A DNA stretch of 57,458 nt from an uncultured Oscillospiraceae bacterium (GTDB taxonomy: Bacteria > Bacillota_A > Clostridia > Oscillospirales > Acutalibacteraceae), in contig CAJUTL010000019.1 in assembly GCA_910589395.1 (NCBI GenBank), positions 1-57,458 on the forward strand, given 5' to 3'. The translations under genes and the position numbers were made by a program. This document shows positions 48,935-57,458 of this stretch, one piece after another. Each line of letters opens with the position of its first letter. The stretch's first letter is position 1. The notes under the pieces were generated by a model. That model did not search any database, was not told where the DNA came from, and was given only the letters and a program-made list of their open reading frames with translations.

Positions 48935-49561
48935 ATGGAGTATCTTACGGTAAAGGAAGAGGGGCGGGACGAGTTTGTGGAAAAGAAGTCCCGCTTTATC
49001 GGCTCCTGCCGCCCGGTAAAAACCGAGGAGGAGGCCCTGAGCTTTATCGCGGCCCTGAAAACGAAATATTGGGACGCTTCCCACAATGTGTACGCGTACA
49101 TTCTCCGCGAAAGCGGCGTTCAGCGGTTTTCCGACGACGGCGAGCCACAGGGCACGGCAGGAATTCCTGTGCTGGACACCCTGAAGAAAGCGGGTGTCAC
49201 CGATACGGTAGTGGTGGCCACCCGGTATTTCGGCGGTATTCTGCTGGGCGGGGGCGGCCTGATCCGCGCCTATTCCCATACGGCCTCCATCGCCCTTTCG
49301 GCGGCAAAAAAGATCACCATGCGGGAATGCCTGCTGCTGTCCGTCTCCTGTGATTATTCCTCTTACGGCAGAGTGCAGGGCGTGATCCCGGAAAACGGCG
49401 GTGTGATAGACGATACGGAATTTCTGGAAGACGTTACCATTCGGTTCCACCTGGCCCCGGAGTCCCTGGGGGCCCTGGAAAAACGCCTGGCCGACGCCAC
49501 CGCTGGAACCTGTGTGCTCCGGGAAGAGGGAAAGCGCTTCTTTGAATTTACCGAAGCGTAA
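48935..49561 (+). CDS. YigZ/IMPACT family protein
   Basis: 208 residues. The N-terminal UPF0029 domain shows EKKSRFIGSCRPV, DASHNVYAYIL, FSDDGEPQGTAGIPVLDTLK and VVVATRYFGGILLGGGGLIRAYS, which are the family signature; a small DUF1949-like C-terminal domain follows. Relatives bind RNA or ribosomes and may affect translation. ATG at 48935 follows AGGGAGGGG. Confidence 0.9.
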   Translation: MEYLTVKEEGRDEFVEKKSRFIGSCRPVKTEEEALSFIAALKTKYWDASHNVYAYILRESGVQRFSDDGEPQGTAGIPVLDTLKKAGVTDTVVVATRYFGGILLGGGGLIRAYSHTASIALSAAKKITMRECLLLSVSCDYSSYGRVQGVIPENGGVIDDTEFLEDVTIRFHLAPESLGALEKRLADATAGTCVLREEGKRFFEFTEA

Positions 49562-49564
49562 GGG

Positions 49565-49816
49565 CGATGAGAAATGAGCAATGAGCAATTAAAAAGGCAA
49601 AAGCAGAGTCGCTGAATTGGAGTTGGCGGCGGGGCACGCATTTTCCTTCTGTCATTCTGAGCGAAGCGAAGAATCTCGCCCTTATAACGAAAAGCAAAAG
49701 ACGAGATCCTTCGTCACTGCGTTCCTCAGGATGACAATGGGGGACTGTGTGCAAAACTATCATTTACCCCTCTATCCCTGCCCTTCATCCAGCATCTAGA
49801 ATCTGGCATCCAGCAG
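49565..49816. repeat. Intergenic repeat island 7 (A-B-C-B'-E)
   Basis: A heptamers CGATGAG, AAATGAG, CAATGAG and a partial unit at 49565-49591; B-like GCTGAATTGGAGTTGGCGG at 49611-49629; core C at 49649-49736; B' near 49753-49768; family E heptamers at 49785-49812 leading into the terminator of the ABC permease gene. Module D is missing. Confidence 0.8.
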
Positions 49817-49821
49817 CAAAA

Positions 49822-49853
49822 AGGGTTCCTTGCAGAAAACTGCAAGGAACCCT
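49822..49853 (-). terminator. Terminator of the Ytr-type ABC operon
   Basis: AGGGTTCCTTGCAG pairs perfectly with CTGCAAGGAACCCT around AAAA; T run on the minus strand. It adjoins the family E repeats. Confidence 0.85.
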
Positions 49854-49883
49854 CTTTGCTGCATTTCCAAACGTGGAAACGCT

Positions 49884-51884
49884 CTATTTCGCCAACGTGC
49901 TTTCCAGCAGAGCATAGGTCTCCGTCATTTGGGGCCATATCCGGAGCACCCAAGCCTCGGCGTACTCGGAATAGAGTCTCAGCTCTTTTCCTTTGGCGGG
50001 CTCCGCGTGGTCCAGCACGCCGCCCCGGGCGGTAAAGGGGGCTCCGTAAGCGTATCGCAGCTCATAAACCTGCTGAACGCCCTTTTCCTCTTCAAGCCGG
50101 TTGAAATCCTTCCAAGTGGGCAGCCTTTCATGCTCCAGGTCACTTCTCAAGGCCGCTTCCAGCTTCCCTGAAAAGTTCGTTGGCAGGGTGGAAACGCGCA
50201 CCGGATTTTCCCCGGGCTTTCTGGTTTCATAGCTCAGCCTGGTATAGGTCGCTTCCATGTTTTGATAGCCGTGAAGCTCCGCTTCCTTCTGCTCGGCGGC
50301 CGGATCCAATTTGATTTTTTCTATGCCGCTCAGGGCGTCGATGGCGCACACCGGCAGCATGCCGCTGATCAGCTCCTCTGAGGTGGCGAGCTCATTGGCC
50401 AGGGCGGCGCATTCCTCATACAAAGCGTCTGTCTCTTCTGTGTGCCGGCCTTGATAGGAGCAGTTCCATGTGGAGATTTCCTTTGTGCCGTAAAGAGTAA
50501 GGGCAAAGCCGTTTCGGCGTTCGTAGGCTCTGCGGCCCGGCAGGTAGGGGTACTGGTTGGCCCGTTCCAGCGCGATCCATTTTTCCTGTAAGTTTTTTAC
50601 CTTTTCCAGCAGCTCCGGGCTGTATGCTTCGGCTTCAAATCTGTAACAGGCGGCCGAAGAGAGATCTTCCCGGGATACCTCCCCTGTTTCGGCCAGCATG
50701 GAGTAAGTGTGGAAATCGTTTCTCCCAAAGAATTCTCCCTCTAGGCGAACCGCGTTGACGGCTTCCATTTCGGTAGGCATATCCAGCCCCAGGCCGGTAG
50801 ACACCGCCCCCAGGGCGCAAACGGTGACCGCCAGGGGAACCAGCAATGCCGGAAGGTGTTTTTTCAGCCGTCTGACGCTTCTGTGGTACAAAAGCTCGGT
50901 GAAAAGCCACGCAAAAAGCAGGGCCAGGGCAATAGAGCCCAGTACCAGGGGAATCCCGAAGGCGCCGAAAAATCCGTTGCCGCTGACATAGCCGCCCTCC
51001 AGCTCCACTTCCGGAATCCAATCTGTGGTGCTCATGCTCTCCACGGCCTGGCCGAGGAAGGCGGCCGCCAGCAGCGCCGCTTCCGTTCTCACTGCCAGCT
51101 CCAGAGGCTTGCGGGTAGAAAAGGTTCCAGTCGTTTCGCTTCCCCGGCGGCGGTACAGCGCCCGCCCGCCAAGGGCCAGCACCACGGCGGCCAGGGCCCA
51201 GTAAACCAGCTCCCAGATTAGCGGTTTGGAGATTCCGCTTTGGAACAGGGCTACCGGCGGGGACAAAACCTGAATCAGGCTCTTTTCCAGCAGACCGGGA
51301 AGAGAACCCACCGGCAGGGTGTGCGACATGAGAACAAGAAAGCAGGCGATTCCGATGGGCCAGCAGACGGAAAGCAGAAAGGTATTCACCGCATAGCTCA
51401 GTAGGCCGCCGCTGCCTGCCGCGATCAGGCAGAAAAACAGAAATACCGCCGCTCCCAGAAGCATCAGAGAAATTGAGAAGAAGCCCAGGGCGCCCAGATG
51501 CAGGCCGGTATCAGGAATGCACAGAAGCTGCCTTGTACTCAGGGAAAGAACCAGCGGCGCCCACAGGGAGATCAGCCCGGCCAGAAGGGCGGTCAGGTAC
51601 CAGCTTCCCCTGGAAACCGGCAGGGCATACATGGTATCGGCCTGCCGGCGGCTGAAGCATTCGCCCAACAGCAGCAGAGGAGCTATGGCGGAAAAGGCGA
51701 TGATCGGAACCGTCATGGCGATCAGATTATCTGAAACAAAGTGATGGGGAGGCCAGCAGCCGAAAATCATTTCCACCGCGGCATAGAGCAGCGTCAGGGG
51801 CAGGCATTTGCGCAGCTGCCACCGAAGCACGGTGAAAAATTCCCTTTTGGAATTGCTTTTATCCGAGAATATTGTCGATGTCAT
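49884..51884 (-). CDS. Large ABC transporter permease (Ytr/bacitracin-type system)
   Basis: About 666 residues. An N-terminal six-helix membrane domain (RRQADTMYALPVSRGSWYLTALLAG is the ABC-2 coupling region), further membrane helices around residues 295-375, then a large extracytoplasmic C-terminal domain (residues about 380-660). The regulator and ATPase upstream indicate a system like YtrABC, used against cell-wall-active compounds or in wall metabolism. ATG at 51884 (MTSTIFSDK) has GGAGG before it and overlaps the ATPase gene by 26 bases, so coupling is tight; the long ORF start at 52007 lies inside the ATPase gene. Confidence 0.82.
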   Translation of the reverse strand: MTSTIFSDKSNSKREFFTVLRWQLRKCLPLTLLYAAVEMIFGCWPPHHFVSDNLIAMTVPIIAFSAIAPLLLLGECFSRRQADTMYALPVSRGSWYLTALLAGLISLWAPLVLSLSTRQLLCIPDTGLHLGALGFFSISLMLLGAAVFLFFCLIAAGSGGLLSYAVNTFLLSVCWPIGIACFLVLMSHTLPVGSLPGLLEKSLIQVLSPPVALFQSGISKPLIWELVYWALAAVVLALGGRALYRRRGSETTGTFSTRKPLELAVRTEAALLAAAFLGQAVESMSTTDWIPEVELEGGYVSGNGFFGAFGIPLVLGSIALALLFAWLFTELLYHRSVRRLKKHLPALLVPLAVTVCALGAVSTGLGLDMPTEMEAVNAVRLEGEFFGRNDFHTYSMLAETGEVSREDLSSAACYRFEAEAYSPELLEKVKNLQEKWIALERANQYPYLPGRRAYERRNGFALTLYGTKEISTWNCSYQGRHTEETDALYEECAALANELATSEELISGMLPVCAIDALSGIEKIKLDPAAEQKEAELHGYQNMEATYTRLSYETRKPGENPVRVSTLPTNFSGKLEAALRSDLEHERLPTWKDFNRLEEEKGVQQVYELRYAYGAPFTARGGVLDHAEPAKGKELRLYSEYAEAWVLRIWPQMTETYALLESTLAK

Positions 51885-52761
51885 AACCGGCCGCCTCCAT
51901 TTCACTGATAAATACCTCTTCCAGAGAGAGGGGAATGCTTTCCCGGAACGTGGGGGAGAATTGATCCAGGGCTTCCAGAATTTCCTCTTCCCGGCCCCGT
52001 GCCACAAAGGTCAGCATGGAGCCGTTCTTTTCACTGCTTGTGATACAGATCTTTTCCTTCAGCGCGGAAATCTCCGGCATTTCCCGGAACACCGCCTGGA
52101 ACCGGTGCAGGCACAGGCTCATTTCGTCCAGCTCCTGCTCCAGCACCAGCCCGCCCTTGTGCAGCAGCGCCAGGGAATCGCAGAAGTCTTCCATTTCCCG
52201 CAGGTTGTGGGAAGCCAGCACCACCGTCATTCGGCGGTCTGCCACCTCGTCCGCCAGCACCTTTTTCGTCAGGTGCCGTACCACCGGGTCAAGCCCGTCG
52301 AAAAGCTCATCTAAAAGCAGGAGCTCCGGCCGGGAGCCGAGGGCCAGAAGGATCCCCGCCTGACGGCGGTTTCCCTTACTCAGCGTGCCAAGCCTTGCTT
52401 TTTCATTTACCGGGAACAGCTTGCACAGCCGCCCGAAATACCCTTCGTCCCAGGTGGGATAAAGCCCGGAAAAGCGCTTTCCCAGCTCCAAAATTGAGCT
52501 TTGCGGGGGCAGCCACAGATCGTCCGCTAAAAACCGCAGCCGCGCTTTCAGCGCCTGGTTTTCCCATACCGGCTGGCCATCGACCAGCGCTTCTCCAGCG
52601 GTAGGCCGGTATACGCCCGCCAGAATTCGCAGCAGGGTGGATTTTCCCGCCCCGTTGGAGCCGATCAGCCCGAAAATACTGCCGGTATTCACAGAAAGCG
52701 TAAGTCCGTTCAGTGCCAAAATATCGCCAAATGCCTTTTGCAGGCCTTTGAGTTCTATCAT
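51859..52761 (-). CDS. ABC transporter ATP-binding protein (Ytr type)
   Basis: 300 residues. Walker A GSNGAGKST (about residue 34), signature LSKGNRRQAGILLALG (about 125), Walker B LLLLDELFDGLDP (about 146); a C-terminal accessory region follows from about 210. LSKGNR instead of LSGGQ is common in the YtrB/BcrA group. It pairs with the permease that follows. It overlaps the regulator gene by 4 bases (stop/start overlap), indicating one operon. Confidence 0.92.
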   Translation of the reverse strand: MIELKGLQKAFGDILALNGLTLSVNTGSIFGLIGSNGAGKSTLLRILAGVYRPTAGEALVDGQPVWENQALKARLRFLADDLWLPPQSSILELGKRFSGLYPTWDEGYFGRLCKLFPVNEKARLGTLSKGNRRQAGILLALGSRPELLLLDELFDGLDPVVRHLTKKVLADEVADRRMTVVLASHNLREMEDFCDSLALLHKGGLVLEQELDEMSLCLHRFQAVFREMPEISALKEKICITSSEKNGSMLTFVARGREEEILEALDQFSPTFRESIPLSLEEVFISEMEAAGYDIDNILG

Positions 52762-53177
52762 TTCCCGTTCCCTCCTTTATGGTCGTTTTCGGAAAGCTGT
52801 TCCGGCGCTTCCGAAACAGCCGAAAGGGCCTTTTTTACCGTTTGGTTGATCTCCTTCGGTGAAACGCCGCACTCCAAGCCCTCCAAAAGGGCGCTTTCCA
52901 GTTTTTCCAGTGCTTCCCGGCGGCGTTTCTCCTGAAGGCTTTCGCCGCTTACGAGAAAGGATCCCTTTCCCGGCAGGGAATGGATGATCCCGTCCCGCTC
53001 CAGCATGGAATACGCTTTTTGAACCGTGTTGGGATTGATCCCCAACTCCCGCGCCACCCATCGCACAGAGGGCAGCTGCCCGGTTTCCCCAAAAGCGCCG
53101 GCGGCTCCCAGCTTCACTACGCTGCGGCAGATCTGCTCGGAAATAGGTATTCCGCTTTTATAATCAATGGAAAACAC
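52758..53177 (-). CDS. GntR family (YtrA subfamily) transcriptional regulator
   Basis: 139 residues. N-terminal winged helix: PISEQICRSVVKLGAAGAFGETGQLPSVRWVARELGINPNTVQKAYSMLERDGIIHSLPGKGSFLV, then a short two-helix tail characteristic of the YtrA group, with dimerisation through it. It should repress its own operon until a cell-wall signal arrives. GTG at 53177 follows GGAGGTGAC. A perfect operator-like palindrome overlies its transcription start. Confidence 0.9.
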   Translation of the reverse strand: MFSIDYKSGIPISEQICRSVVKLGAAGAFGETGQLPSVRWVARELGINPNTVQKAYSMLERDGIIHSLPGKGSFLVSGESLQEKRRREALEKLESALLEGLECGVSPKEINQTVKKALSAVSEAPEQLSENDHKGGNGK

Positions 53178-53201
53178 CGCGTCACCTCCATCTGTATTAT
53201 T

Positions 53202-53247
53202 TGTACTAGTACAGTTGGATTATACGCCCTGCTTTTTAGGCTGTCAA
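53202..53247 (-). promoter_or_regulatory. Consensus promoter and palindromic operator of the Ytr-type operon
   Basis: On the minus strand TTGACA (53247-53242), 17 bases, TATAAT (53224-53219), both perfect. The 12-base palindrome TGTACTAGTACA (53213-53202) sits at the expected start of transcription, where the GntR protein could block RNA polymerase. Confidence 0.85.
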
Positions 53248-53370
53248 GGGGAAAGGAGAAAAAATTGAAAAAATTTCAGCTTTGGAAAAGTATTTTTCCC
53301 GAAAAAAGCGTATAAAGAAACAGAAAGGCTGAGAAGAATCACAACAGCAAAACGCCGGAGGGGAGGCTGC

Positions 53371-54375
53371 ATGATGACGGTGCGTGAGGAAACACAAAGG
53401 TTGGAGCGGGAAACATTGTCGCCCTGGGCGGCCTTTTCCGACGCCACAAAGGGCAGGGAACGCCCGGAAGAGGAATGCCAGCTGCGCACTCCCTACCAGC
53501 GGGACCGGGACCGGATCATTCATTGCAAGTCCTTTCGGCGCTTAAAGCATAAAACTCAGGTGTTCCTGGCTCCCGAAGGCGACCATTACCGTACCCGGCT
53601 TACCCATACCCTGGAGGTTTCGCAGATCGCCAGAACCATCGCCAGAGCTCTGCGGCTCAATGAGGATCTCACCGAGGCCGCCGCTCTTGCCCACGATCTA
53701 GGGCACACGCCTTTCGGCCATGCCGGTGAGCGGGCGTTAAACGCCGTGATGGACGGGGGCTTTCGCCATTACGAGCAAAGCGTCCGGGTGGTGGATCGCC
53801 TGGAAAAGGACGGCCGGGGCCTGAACCTGACCTATGAGGTGCGCAACGGAATTTTGTGCCACACCGCCGGTACAGAGGCCGATACCGCCGAGGGGAAGAT
53901 CATTCGCTGGGCGGATAAGATCGCCTACATAAACCACGATATTGACGACGCCATTCGGGCGGGAGTCATGCGGGAAAGAGATATTCCCCGGCGCATTACC
54001 AGGGTGCTGGGAGATTCCAAAACAAAGCGGATCACCACCCTGATCAAAGCTGTGGTGGAAAACAGCTTTGATGGACGCGTCGATATGGACGAGGAAACCT
54101 TTCAGGCCTACGATGAGTTGAGCGCCTTTATGTTTGAGGCGGTCTATCTGAACGAGTACGCCAAGAAAGAGGAAAAGAAGGTTCCCCATATCGTCCAAAG
54201 CCTGTTTGCCCATTTTCTGAACCCCGACCATCTGCCGGATTATATGAAGGAGATCGCCGAACGGGAGGGAAAGGAAACGGCCGCCTGTGATTATGTGGCG
54301 GGTATGACTGACCACTATGCCGTGGCCTGCTATGAGGATCTCTTCATTCCGAAAGCCTGGAATTTATCGGATTAA
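53371..54375 (+). CDS. dgt: dGTP triphosphohydrolase-like HD protein
   Basis: 334 residues. The HD motif is complete: SFRRLKHKTQVF, TRLTHTLEVSQIARTIARAL (His), AALAHDLGHTPFGHAGE (His-Asp) and WADKIAYINHDIDDA (Asp). These residues bind the metal of dNTP triphosphohydrolases, which control deoxynucleotide pools. Its position before dnaG and rpoD is usual in clostridia. ATG at 53371 or 53374 after GGAGGGGAGG. Confidence 0.9.
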   Translation: MMTVREETQRLERETLSPWAAFSDATKGRERPEEECQLRTPYQRDRDRIIHCKSFRRLKHKTQVFLAPEGDHYRTRLTHTLEVSQIARTIARALRLNEDLTEAAALAHDLGHTPFGHAGERALNAVMDGGFRHYEQSVRVVDRLEKDGRGLNLTYEVRNGILCHTAGTEADTAEGKIIRWADKIAYINHDIDDAIRAGVMRERDIPRRITRVLGDSKTKRITTLIKAVVENSFDGRVDMDEETFQAYDELSAFMFEAVYLNEYAKKEEKKVPHIVQSLFAHFLNPDHLPDYMKEIAEREGKETAACDYVAGMTDHYAVACYEDLFIPKAWNLSD

Positions 54376-54419
54376 AATGTAACATCCAGTATCTAAAATC
54401 AAGCAAAGGAGGAACTGAT

Positions 54420-56177
54420 ATGCCCTTCCCGCCGGAATTTCTGCGGGAACTGGATTCCCGCAGCCCCATTGCCGATATCGCTTCCTCCTATGTGGATCTG
54501 AAGCGGCGGGGGAAAACACTTTTGGGGCTGTGCCCCTTCCACAATGAGAAAACGCCCTCTTTCAATATTTATCCGGAAAATAATTCCTTTTACTGTTTTG
54601 GCTGCAATAAGGGAGGGGGCGTGTTCCAGTTCGTCATGGGCGTAGAAAACCTGGCCTTTCCCGACGCGGTGCGGTGGCTTGCCCAGCGGGCGGGCATGAC
54701 CGTGCCGGAGGACGGCGTGGACGACAGCATGTCCCAGCTGCGCACCAGAATTTTGGAAATCAACCGGGAAGCGGGCCGCTTCTTTTATAAAACACTTTCC
54801 ACGCCGGAGGGAAAGGCGGGGCTTGCCTATTTGCGGGGCCGGGGGCTGGATCCTCAAACGATCCGCCGGTTCGGCCTGGGTTATGCGCCGGACAGCGGTT
54901 TCGCTTTAGTAAACCACCTGAAGGCAAAGGGCTATACCCAGGAGGAAATGACGGCGGCGGACGTGGCCCGGATTTCCCAGCGGGGCCACCCATACGACAG
55001 ATACCGGGGCCGCGTGATGTTCCCCATTTTTGACCTTCGGGGAAACGTGGTGGCCTTCGGCGGCCGGGTGCTTACCGATGAAAAGCCCAAATACATCAAT
55101 ACCACGGACACGCCGGTGTATCACAAAAGCAGCGGGCTGTTCGCCATGAACTTGGCGAAGGATTCCGGCTCCCGGCAGCTGATTCTGGCGGAGGGCTATA
55201 TGGACGTGATCGCCCTGCACCGGGCGGGTTTTTCCAATGCCATCGCTTCCCTGGGCACCTCTCTCACGGAGGAACAGGCCAGGATCATTCGGCGCTACGC
55301 GGACGAGGCGGTGATCTGCTACGATTCCGACGAGGCGGGGCAAAGGGCCACCCAGCGGGCGATCCCCATTTTGAAAAACACCGGGCTCCGGGTGCGGGTG
55401 ATCACGGTGCCGGGCAATAAGGACCCGGACGAATTCATGAAAACCTACGGCGCGGAGGGACCCCTTCGTTTCAAACAGCTTCTGGAGGCGGGCGGAAACG
55501 ATACGGAGTACCGGCTGGAAAAAATAAAGGCGAAATACGATCTTTCCACAGAGGACGAAAAGCTTCGCTACCTGCGGGACGCCTCGGAAAACGTGCTGGC
55601 AAAGCTGGACAAAATGGAGCGCGATGTGTACGCGGGCCGGCTTTCCCAGGAAACCGGGGTGGGAAAGGACAGTATTTTGGATACCGTCGGGCGGCTGGCG
55701 GCCCAGGAAAATCGAAAAAAGAAGCGGGAGCTGATCCGTTCCCAGCAGCAGGTCACGGCCGCCCGTTCCGCGTTAAACACGGAAAAAGAGAAAAATTTGA
55801 AAGCGGCTTTGGCGGAAGAGAGCGTGATCGCGTTTTTGTTTCGGCATCAGGATAAGGCCCGGGAGCTGCGGGAAAAACTGCCGCCGGAAAAGTTCGTGAC
55901 AGACTGGAATCGCAGAGTATACGCCATTTTGTTGGGGAAAACTATATATGGCGACGTTTCTCTCACCGATTTTTTTGAGGAGCTCACCCAGGATGAGGTA
56001 TCGGAGCTGACCCGCATTTTGACCGAGCGGAGCGATGCTCCTCCTACCTGGGCGGATGTGGAAGAATATATGCGGATCATTTTGCACGAGCGGGGCTTTT
56101 CTGACCCGAAGAAAGTACAAAACGCCTCACCGGAAGAACTGAAACAGTATTTCGATGAGTTGAGAAAACAGAAGTGA
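54420..56177 (+). CDS. dnaG: DNA primase
   Basis: 585 residues. The zinc-binding domain has CPFH and FYCFGC near residues 39-63; the TOPRIM-type catalytic core has ILAEGYMDVIALHRAG (about 256) and YDSDEAGQ (about 303); a C-terminal DnaB-interacting helical domain follows. It makes RNA primers for replication. ATG at 54420 follows AAAGGAGGAACTGAT. The gap before it carries family E heptamers (54381-54400). It leads the dnaG-rpoD pair of the macromolecular synthesis operon; rpsU is not beside it. Confidence 0.95.
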   Translation: MPFPPEFLRELDSRSPIADIASSYVDLKRRGKTLLGLCPFHNEKTPSFNIYPENNSFYCFGCNKGGGVFQFVMGVENLAFPDAVRWLAQRAGMTVPEDGVDDSMSQLRTRILEINREAGRFFYKTLSTPEGKAGLAYLRGRGLDPQTIRRFGLGYAPDSGFALVNHLKAKGYTQEEMTAADVARISQRGHPYDRYRGRVMFPIFDLRGNVVAFGGRVLTDEKPKYINTTDTPVYHKSSGLFAMNLAKDSGSRQLILAEGYMDVIALHRAGFSNAIASLGTSLTEEQARIIRRYADEAVICYDSDEAGQRATQRAIPILKNTGLRVRVITVPGNKDPDEFMKTYGAEGPLRFKQLLEAGGNDTEYRLEKIKAKYDLSTEDEKLRYLRDASENVLAKLDKMERDVYAGRLSQETGVGKDSILDTVGRLAAQENRKKKRELIRSQQQVTAARSALNTEKEKNLKAALAEESVIAFLFRHQDKARELREKLPPEKFVTDWNRRVYAILLGKTIYGDVSLTDFFEELTQDEVSELTRILTERSDAPPTWADVEEYMRIILHERGFSDPKKVQNASPEELKQYFDELRKQK

Positions 56178-56234
56178 GAAACGGAGCCCCGCGGAAAGCG
56201 GGGCGGCCGGGGAAATTAGAAAGGAATGGTAATA

Positions 56235-57332
56235 ATGGGAGCACAGCCGGATAAGAAAACGGTGATCAGAGATCTGTTGGAGATCGGAAAAAGCAAGGGC
56301 CAGCTCAGCACCAAGGAAATTCTGGACGCGTTGGGCGAGTTGGAATTTGACCCGGAGCATATTGAGAAATTTTACGATACGCTGGAATCACAAGGCGTGG
56401 AGATCGTGGAGGATTTTGATGATATCCAGCTGGACGACGCGGAGCTGGTCAAGGAGGTGGAAACCACCGATGTGTCCGATCCCGGCCTGGGAGTGGACGG
56501 CGTTTCCATCGGAGACCCGGTAAAGGTCTATTTGAAGGAGATCGGGCGGGTGCCGCTGCTCACCCCGGACGAGGAGGTAGAGCTGGCGGTGCGCATCTCT
56601 GCCGGAGATGAAGCGGCCAAAAAGCGGCTGAGCGAGGCGAACCTCCGCCTGGTGGTCAGCATTGCCAAGCGGTATCTGGGCCGCGGCATGCAGTTTCTCG
56701 ACCTGATCCAGGAGGGCAATCTGGGTCTGATCAAGGCGGTGGAGAAATTTGACTATACCAAAGGCTTCAAGTTTTCCACCTACGCCACCTGGTGGATCCG
56801 CCAGGCCATTACCAGGGCTATCGCCGATCAGGCCAGAACCATTCGGATCCCCGTGCATATGGTGGAGACGATCAATAAAGTAAAAAAGGTATCCAGCCAG
56901 CTGCTGCACGCTAACGGCAGGGAGCCCAGCGCTGAGGAGATCGCCGAGGAGCTGGACATGCAGGTGGAAAAGGTGCGGGAGATCATGCGGGTAGCCCAGG
57001 AGCCCGTTTCCCTGGAAACCCCCATCGGCGAGGAGGAGGACAGCCACCTGGGAGATTTTATTCCCGATGACGACGCCCCCGCCCCGGTGGACGCGGCCTC
57101 CCATACGCTGCTGAAGGAAACTCTGAACAACGTGCTGGATTCCCTGACCCCCCGGGAAGAAAAGGTGCTCCGCCTCCGGTTCGGTCTGGAGGACGGGCGC
57201 TCCCGCACCCTGGAGGAAGTGGGGAAGGAGTTCAATGTGACCCGAGAGCGGATCCGGCAGATCGAGGCCAAAGCCCTCAGAAAGCTGCGCCACCCCAGCC
57301 GGAGCAAGCGGCTGAAGGATTTTCTGGACTAA
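56235..57332 (+). CDS. rpoD: Primary RNA polymerase sigma factor RpoD (SigA)
   Basis: About 365 residues. A short region 1.1 with an acidic stretch (EDFDDIQLDDAELVKEVE), region 1.2 (DPVKVYLKEIGRVPLLTPDEE), region 2 (ANLRLVVSIAKRYLGRGMQFLDLIQEGNLGLIKAVEKFDYTKGFKFSTYATWWIRQAITRAI), region 3 and region 4 (REEKVLRLRFGL, then EVGKEFNVTRERIRQIEAKALRKLR). It recognises the TTGACA/TATAAT promoters seen throughout. ATG at 56235 (MGAQPDK) is preferred over 56226 for spacing to AGAAAGG. Confidence 0.95.
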   Translation: MGAQPDKKTVIRDLLEIGKSKGQLSTKEILDALGELEFDPEHIEKFYDTLESQGVEIVEDFDDIQLDDAELVKEVETTDVSDPGLGVDGVSIGDPVKVYLKEIGRVPLLTPDEEVELAVRISAGDEAAKKRLSEANLRLVVSIAKRYLGRGMQFLDLIQEGNLGLIKAVEKFDYTKGFKFSTYATWWIRQAITRAIADQARTIRIPVHMVETINKVKKVSSQLLHANGREPSAEEIAEELDMQVEKVREIMRVAQEPVSLETPIGEEEDSHLGDFIPDDDAPAPVDAASHTLLKETLNNVLDSLTPREEKVLRLRFGLEDGRSRTLEEVGKEFNVTRERIRQIEAKALRKLRHPSRSKRLKDFLD

Positions 57333-57343
57333 GCCGCTAATTT

Positions 57344-57458
57344 GTGAATGAGCAATGAGAAATTGAAGAGCAGGGTCAGAGTTCGCTAATAAATTGGAAT
57401 TTGGCGGACTAATAATTAGCACTAACTTCTTGCCTTTCTCGCCTGTCGGCTCGGTTGC
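57344..57458. repeat. Partial repeat island 8 at window end
   Basis: A heptamers GTGAATG, AGCAATG, AGAAATT at 57344-57364; B TAAATTGGAATTTGGCGG at 57389-57406; then AACTTCTTGCC, the same lead-in that precedes core F at 20907, before the window ends. It is therefore probably an F-type island cut by the edge. Confidence 0.6.

Overview
The window reads as a chromosomal stretch of a Gram-positive, endospore-forming clostridial bacterium, most likely an Oscillospirales/Ruminococcaceae-type gut anaerobe. This is inference from a spoIIA-sigF sporulation operon, S-layer-homology (SLH) surface proteins, lipoproteins, ferredoxin-type aldo-keto reductases, plant-glycan hydrolases, a dgt-dnaG-rpoD block and mid-50s GC with strong AGGAGG-type ribosome sites. 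No rRNA, tRNA, CRISPR array, prophage or intact transposase gene was seen.

Layout. 1-5.6 kb: a type IIA topoisomerase pair (parE/parC-like) separated by a GNAT gene and a DUF1349 gene. 5.8-8.4 kb: two metallo-aminopeptidases. 8.5-11.6 kb: a GH27 enzyme followed by two broken genes, a PLP D-threonine-aldolase-like gene (in-frame TAG) and a RidA gene (1-base frameshift), flanked by two copies of the GH27 gene tail. 12.3-15.4 kb: a large glycoside hydrolase. 15.9-17.4 kb: a secreted matrixin-type metalloprotease with a secreted partner protein. 17.5-20.5 kb: an ABC importer of the TrpX type. 21.2-23.3 kb: a candidate preQ1 riboswitch, queT and a Ktr/Trk potassium channel subunit. 23.5-26.7 kb: VanZ, an SLH gene fossil, a DtxR/MntR regulator, DUF3783, a monofunctional peptidoglycan glycosyltransferase and DUF2087. 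27.4-32.3 kb: a minimal lipoprotein, GH78 rhamnosidase, cytidine deaminase and GH51 arabinofuranosidase. 32.5-36.5 kb: two divergent surface enzymes, NlpC/P60-SLH and transglutaminase-SLH. 37-41.6 kb: valS, a VOC protein and spoIIAA-spoIIAB-sigF. 41.9-47.2 kb: LysR, a small protein, an Fe-S aldo-keto reductase, an exported SLH-aldo-keto reductase fusion and an MFS transporter. 47.3-49.6 kb: a UroD-family protein, rpmE and yigZ. 49.9-53.2 kb: a GntR-ABC (Ytr-type) operon. 53.4-57.3 kb: dgt, dnaG, rpoD.

The most unusual feature is between the genes. About every 5-10 kb the gap is filled by a composite repeat island built from the same modules in the same order: heptamer tandem repeats (module A), an 18-base module B, a long imperfect palindrome (core C, or an alternative core F), a second heptamer family (D), then inverted B and inverted A. 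One island is the whole series in reverse orientation, and one carries a 267-bp nested element with 22-bp terminal inverted repeats and a duplicated CTAG; an uninterrupted island elsewhere shows the empty site. A third heptamer family (E) abuts the terminators of four minus-strand transcription units. I know of no description of this composite; it is the best candidate here for an undescribed system.

The glycosidases (GH27, a GH106-like enzyme, GH78, GH51) fit use of pectin or arabinogalactan side chains. The SLH proteins form a surface set of peptidase, transglutaminase-fold and reductase-fold domains.
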